Assembly: GCA_947372405.1 (NCBI GenBank)
Contig: CANBTO010000043.1
Coordinates: 1-16,252, forward strand
Direction of reading: 5' to 3'
Source of the DNA: Verrucomicrobiaceae bacterium
Lineage (GTDB): Bacteria > Verrucomicrobiota > Verrucomicrobiae > Verrucomicrobiales > Akkermansiaceae
Length of the DNA stretch: 16,252 nt
Of this stretch, positions 13,958 to 16,252 are shown in pieces. How positions within the stretch are numbered: the first letter of the stretch is position 1; each line of letters begins with the position of its first letter. Position numbers and translations under genes: made by a program. The notes beneath the pieces are model-generated. The model saw only the letters and a list, made by a program, of their open reading frames with translations. It was not told where the DNA came from and did not search any database.

Positions 13958-15373
13958 ATGATTCACAAAACTACAGTCACACCCGCCGTTTCCGGAAGTC
14001 AGGCCCGGCCGCTCCGGCAGCTTAAAGCGGCATTCGCCGGACTCCTCCTGCTCACCACCGCCGCTCATGCGGTGCCCAGCTACGCGAGACAGACCGGGAT
14101 GTCGTGCATCGTCTGCCACACCGAGTTTCCGATCCTGACGGAATTCGGACGCCAGTTCAAGATGAGCGGTTACACCCTCAGCACCAATCAAACCGAGCTT
14201 CCCCCGCTGGCAGTCATGCTCCAGCCATCCTACACCCATACGGACAAGGACCAAGCCACGGCTCCGGCCAAGAACTTCAAACGCAACAACAACTTCGCAG
14301 TGGACCAAGTGAGCATCTTCTATAGCGGAAGGCTCTTCGGTCCCTATGCGGAAAACCTCTTCGGCGCGCCTGCTGCCAGCTTCCTCAACAAATTCGGCAC
14401 CTTCATCCAGACCACTTACGACGGAGTTGACACCTCGTGGGCATGGGACAACGCCGAAATCCGCTATGCGGACACCGCCACCATCGCCGGTCAGCCCGTG
14501 ACCTGGGGCGCATACGTCAACAACAACCCCACCATGCAGGATCCCTGGAACACCGCACCCGCATGGGGCTTCCCCTTCTCCAGCTCCGCACTCGCACCCA
14601 CGCCCAGTGCGGCAACCCTGATCGATGGCGGAGTGGGACAGGAAGTGGTCGGTCTCGGTGCATACGCCTTGATCGGAAACCACTACTACGTGGACATCGG
14701 CGGCTATGATACGATCAGCAGCAGCTTCCAGAAAGCCATGGGAGTGGACCCGACCGGTGAGGCACAGCTTGCGGAAACCGCTCCTTACTGGCGTCTAGCC
14801 TACACCAACGCCTTCGGCAACAACTCCTTCGAAGTCGGCACCTTCGGAATGCTCGCAAACACCTATCCGGGCCGCGATTCCAGCGCTGGCAAGGACCGCA
14901 TCATCGACTGGGGCCTGGACACGCAGTTCCAGACCTCCGTGGGCAAGAACGACATCACCGCCCTCATGTCCTTCTTCTACGAACCGGAACAATGGGACGC
15001 CAGCAAGAAACTCGGACTTGCCAGCAACTCGTCGGACCACCTCACGACGATGCGCGCGACCGTGGATTACCTCTATGACAAGACCTATGGAGGAGCCATC
15101 GGCTACTTCATCTCGGACGGCAGCAAGGACCCTCTGCTTTATTCGGACAGCGCGAAGGGCTCGCCGCTCAGCGACGGACTCGTCTTCCAGTTGAACTACC
15201 TTCCACTTAACAAATCGGGTGGTCCGTCGTTCTGGCCGAAAAGCAACGTGAAGATCTCCCTCCAATACGTGATGTACAACCGTTTCAACGGCAGCAGCAG
15301 CAATTACGACGGTGCGGGCGGCAAGGCCAGCGACAACAATACGCTTTATTTCCAGACCTGGTTCGCATTCTGA
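13958..15373 (+). CDS. Outer-membrane beta-barrel protein with an N-terminal c-type haem motif
   Basis: A 471-residue protein. The signal peptide includes RQLKAAFAGLLLLTTAAHA, with cleavage near Ala38. Soon after comes TGMSCIVCHTEFPILTEFGR with the haem c attachment motif C50-I-V-C53-H54. The rest is rich in glycine, aromatic residues and alternating polar strands and ends in FQTWFAF, the terminal Phe of outer-membrane barrels. I know this architecture (SCxxCHTxFPxLTxFGRxFK followed by a barrel) as an uncharacterised cytochrome-porin-like family in several Gram-negative phyla. The cupredoxin gene starts 65 bp later, suggesting the haem passes electrons to or from that copper protein. No Shine-Dalgarno sequence precedes the ATG. 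The ends are clear; the transported species or electron route is unknown. Confidence 0.88.
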   Translation: MIHKTTVTPAVSGSQARPLRQLKAAFAGLLLLTTAAHAVPSYARQTGMSCIVCHTEFPILTEFGRQFKMSGYTLSTNQTELPPLAVMLQPSYTHTDKDQATAPAKNFKRNNNFAVDQVSIFYSGRLFGPYAENLFGAPAASFLNKFGTFIQTTYDGVDTSWAWDNAEIRYADTATIAGQPVTWGAYVNNNPTMQDPWNTAPAWGFPFSSSALAPTPSAATLIDGGVGQEVVGLGAYALIGNHYYVDIGGYDTISSSFQKAMGVDPTGEAQLAETAPYWRLAYTNAFGNNSFEVGTFGMLANTYPGRDSSAGKDRIIDWGLDTQFQTSVGKNDITALMSFFYEPEQWDASKKLGLASNSSDHLTTMRATVDYLYDKTYGGAIGYFISDGSKDPLLYSDSAKGSPLSDGLVFQLNYLPLNKSGGPSFWPKSNVKISLQYVMYNRFNGSSSNYDGAGGKASDNNTLYFQTWFAF

Positions 15374-15438
15374 TGTCCGGGTCTGCTAGTTCATTTCAGA
15401 AACAACCAAATCCAAACCAACAACCAGATCCATATCGC

Positions 15439-15882
15439 ATGAAAACCAACCTTCCCGCCATCACCGTCATGTCTTTTTTCGCCTGCATCGGCACCATGCA
15501 TGCGAAACAGGTCTCCATCAGCGCGTTCGACACCATGAAATTCAGCGTGAATAAAATCGAAGCCAAGCCGGGTGAGAAAATCACCGTCACCCTCACCAAC
15601 GAGGGCAGTGTGCCCAAGGAAGCCATGGGCCACAACTGGGTGCTTCTCAAAGCCGGCGCGGATGCGGCCACTTACTGTAACAGCGCCGCCACCGCCAAAG
15701 CAGAGAACTACCAGCCGAAGGCACTCTCCAAACAGGTGATAGCCTCCATTCCACTGCTCGGTCCCAAGGAGAGCAAAAGCGTAAGCTTCAGCGCTCCGGC
15801 CGAACCCGGCAGCTACACCTACCTCTGTTCATTCCCGGCACACAGCGCGGCGGGCATGAAAGGCGTGTTGGTGGTCAAATGA
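15439..15882 (+). CDS. Azurin/auracyanin-like blue copper protein
   Basis: A 147-residue exported cupredoxin. The ATG at 15439 gives a signal peptide (MKTNLPAITVMSFFACIGTM, then HA, with cleavage after Ala22). The frame is open back to an ATG at 15373 overlapping the previous stop, but that adds a Gln/Pro/Asn-rich leader with no signal. Type 1 copper ligands are visible: His65 in MGHNWVLL, then Cys130-x4-His135-x4-Met140 in YLCSFPAHSAAGMKG. The His-x4-Met spacing matches auracyanin-type rather than classical azurin (His-x3-Met) spacing. Cys80 in TYCNSA is additional. It should be a soluble one-electron carrier in the periplasm, likely working with the haem-bearing barrel encoded upstream. Confidence 0.92.
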   Translation: MKTNLPAITVMSFFACIGTMHAKQVSISAFDTMKFSVNKIEAKPGEKITVTLTNEGSVPKEAMGHNWVLLKAGADAATYCNSAATAKAENYQPKALSKQVIASIPLLGPKESKSVSFSAPAEPGSYTYLCSFPAHSAAGMKGVLVVK

Positions 15883-15955
15883 TACCGAGTGACCGCAAGC
15901 GAAACGCTGCAAAAACCGGGTGTCCGGCACCACCACAACATGGCACGCTTCAGTT

Positions 15956-15967
15956 ATGATCGATCAT
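15956..15967. repeat. Perfect 12-bp palindrome ATGATCGATCAT between convergent genes
   Basis: The palindrome abuts the stop codon (15970-15968) of the right-edge minus-strand gene and lies 74 bp past the cupredoxin stop. It could be a protein-binding site or part of a weak convergent terminator. No T-tract is present. Confidence 0.5.
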
Positions 15968-16252
15968 TCACAAATCACCTGAACCATCTTCTTCCCCGAC
16001 CAGGACCGCACGGAACTGTTGGGCCCCGTCGCGATTTCGGCGATGAAGAATGACGAAAGCTTCTCCACCGGGTGCCAGCACCCGTTTCAAATCCGCCAAT
16101 CCCCCACCTTCGCTAACCCCAAACGGCGTTTCCACGTCTAACAAATGGAACTGGACCAGACGACAATCCACGACCAGACATTGAAAACCAGGATTCAACA
16201 GTTGGCGGATGCCATCAACCGGATCGACCTTCGCCTGTTGATTTTCATTCTG
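15968..16252 (-). CDS. C-terminal part of a protein with a methyltransferase-like ending
   Basis: The minus-strand frame is open from the right edge for 94 codons to a TGA at 15970-15968; the N-terminal part lies outside the window. The visible part includes DGIRQLLNPGFQCLVVDCR, then LLDVETPFGVSEGGGLADLK and RVLAPGGEAFVILHRRNRDG. The LKRVLAPGGEAFVILHR stretch resembles post-motif III of class I SAM-dependent methyltransferases (LxRxLxPGGxxxI), but this is short and the upstream motifs are not visible. The internal TTG at 16198 sometimes used as a start is not convincing because the frame continues upstream with good coding character. Function is tentative. Confidence 0.55.
   Translation of the reverse strand, partial: QNENQQAKVDPVDGIRQLLNPGFQCLVVDCRLVQFHLLDVETPFGVSEGGGLADLKRVLAPGGEAFVILHRRNRDGAQQFRAVLVGEEDGSGDL

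Overview
The window looks like a piece of a Verrucomicrobiota chromosome (Verrucomicrobiaceae/Luteolibacter-like). This is inferred from gene content and style, not from a marker gene. The signs are high G+C coding with strong C/G third positions, near absence of Shine-Dalgarno sequences, secreted proteins with Ig repeats behind an unusual long N-terminal leader, a GTTGAGA heptanucleotide microsatellite, and a DUF3570/DUF4266/ApbE gene cluster. No rRNA, tRNA, CRISPR array, insertion sequence or integrase gene was found.

Region by region: (1) Positions 1-1035 are A+T-rich and unlike the rest. They hold two small exported-protein genes on the minus strand, one running off the left edge. They are separated by an attC-like inverted-repeat site (534-632) and look like integron gene cassettes, so the window probably starts at the end of a cassette array. 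(2) 1036-1400 has no confident gene. (3) 1401-6330, plus strand: a large secreted TPR protein, dapB (lysine/diaminopimelate synthesis), a five-copy GTTGAGA repeat touching the dapB stop codon, and a lipoprotein with an HtrA/Deg-like fold whose catalytic residues appear replaced, followed by PDZ domains. (4) 6331-6545 is a convergent intergenic region with stacked inverted repeats. (5) 11723 down to 6546, minus strand, is a tight operon: DUF3570 outer-membrane barrel, ApbE-type FMN transferase, TlpA-like thioredoxin, DUF4266 lipoprotein ending in Cys-Gly-Cys-Asn, and a 738-residue five-repeat Ig protein. (6) 11907-13700, minus strand: one polypeptide joining a TrhO/YceA-type rhodanese tRNA hydroxylase to an RluA-type pseudouridine synthase. 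(7) 13958-15882, plus strand: an outer-membrane barrel with an N-terminal CxxCH haem motif, followed by an azurin/auracyanin-like blue copper protein. (8) A partial minus-strand gene with a methyltransferase-like ending runs off the right edge.

The main themes are envelope and redox. The DUF3570-ApbE-thioredoxin-DUF4266 operon combines an outer-membrane barrel, flavin-transfer chemistry, thiol chemistry and a small surface lipoprotein with a possible metal- or thiol-active tail. Two kilobases away, a haem-bearing barrel is paired with a soluble copper electron carrier. Both could take part in electron transfer or cofactor maturation at the cell surface, but no gene here proves that. A sequence-scale signal is also notable: all 14 GTTAG/CTAAC pentamers are oriented one way before about 10.6 kb and the other way after about 12.7 kb, regardless of gene strand.
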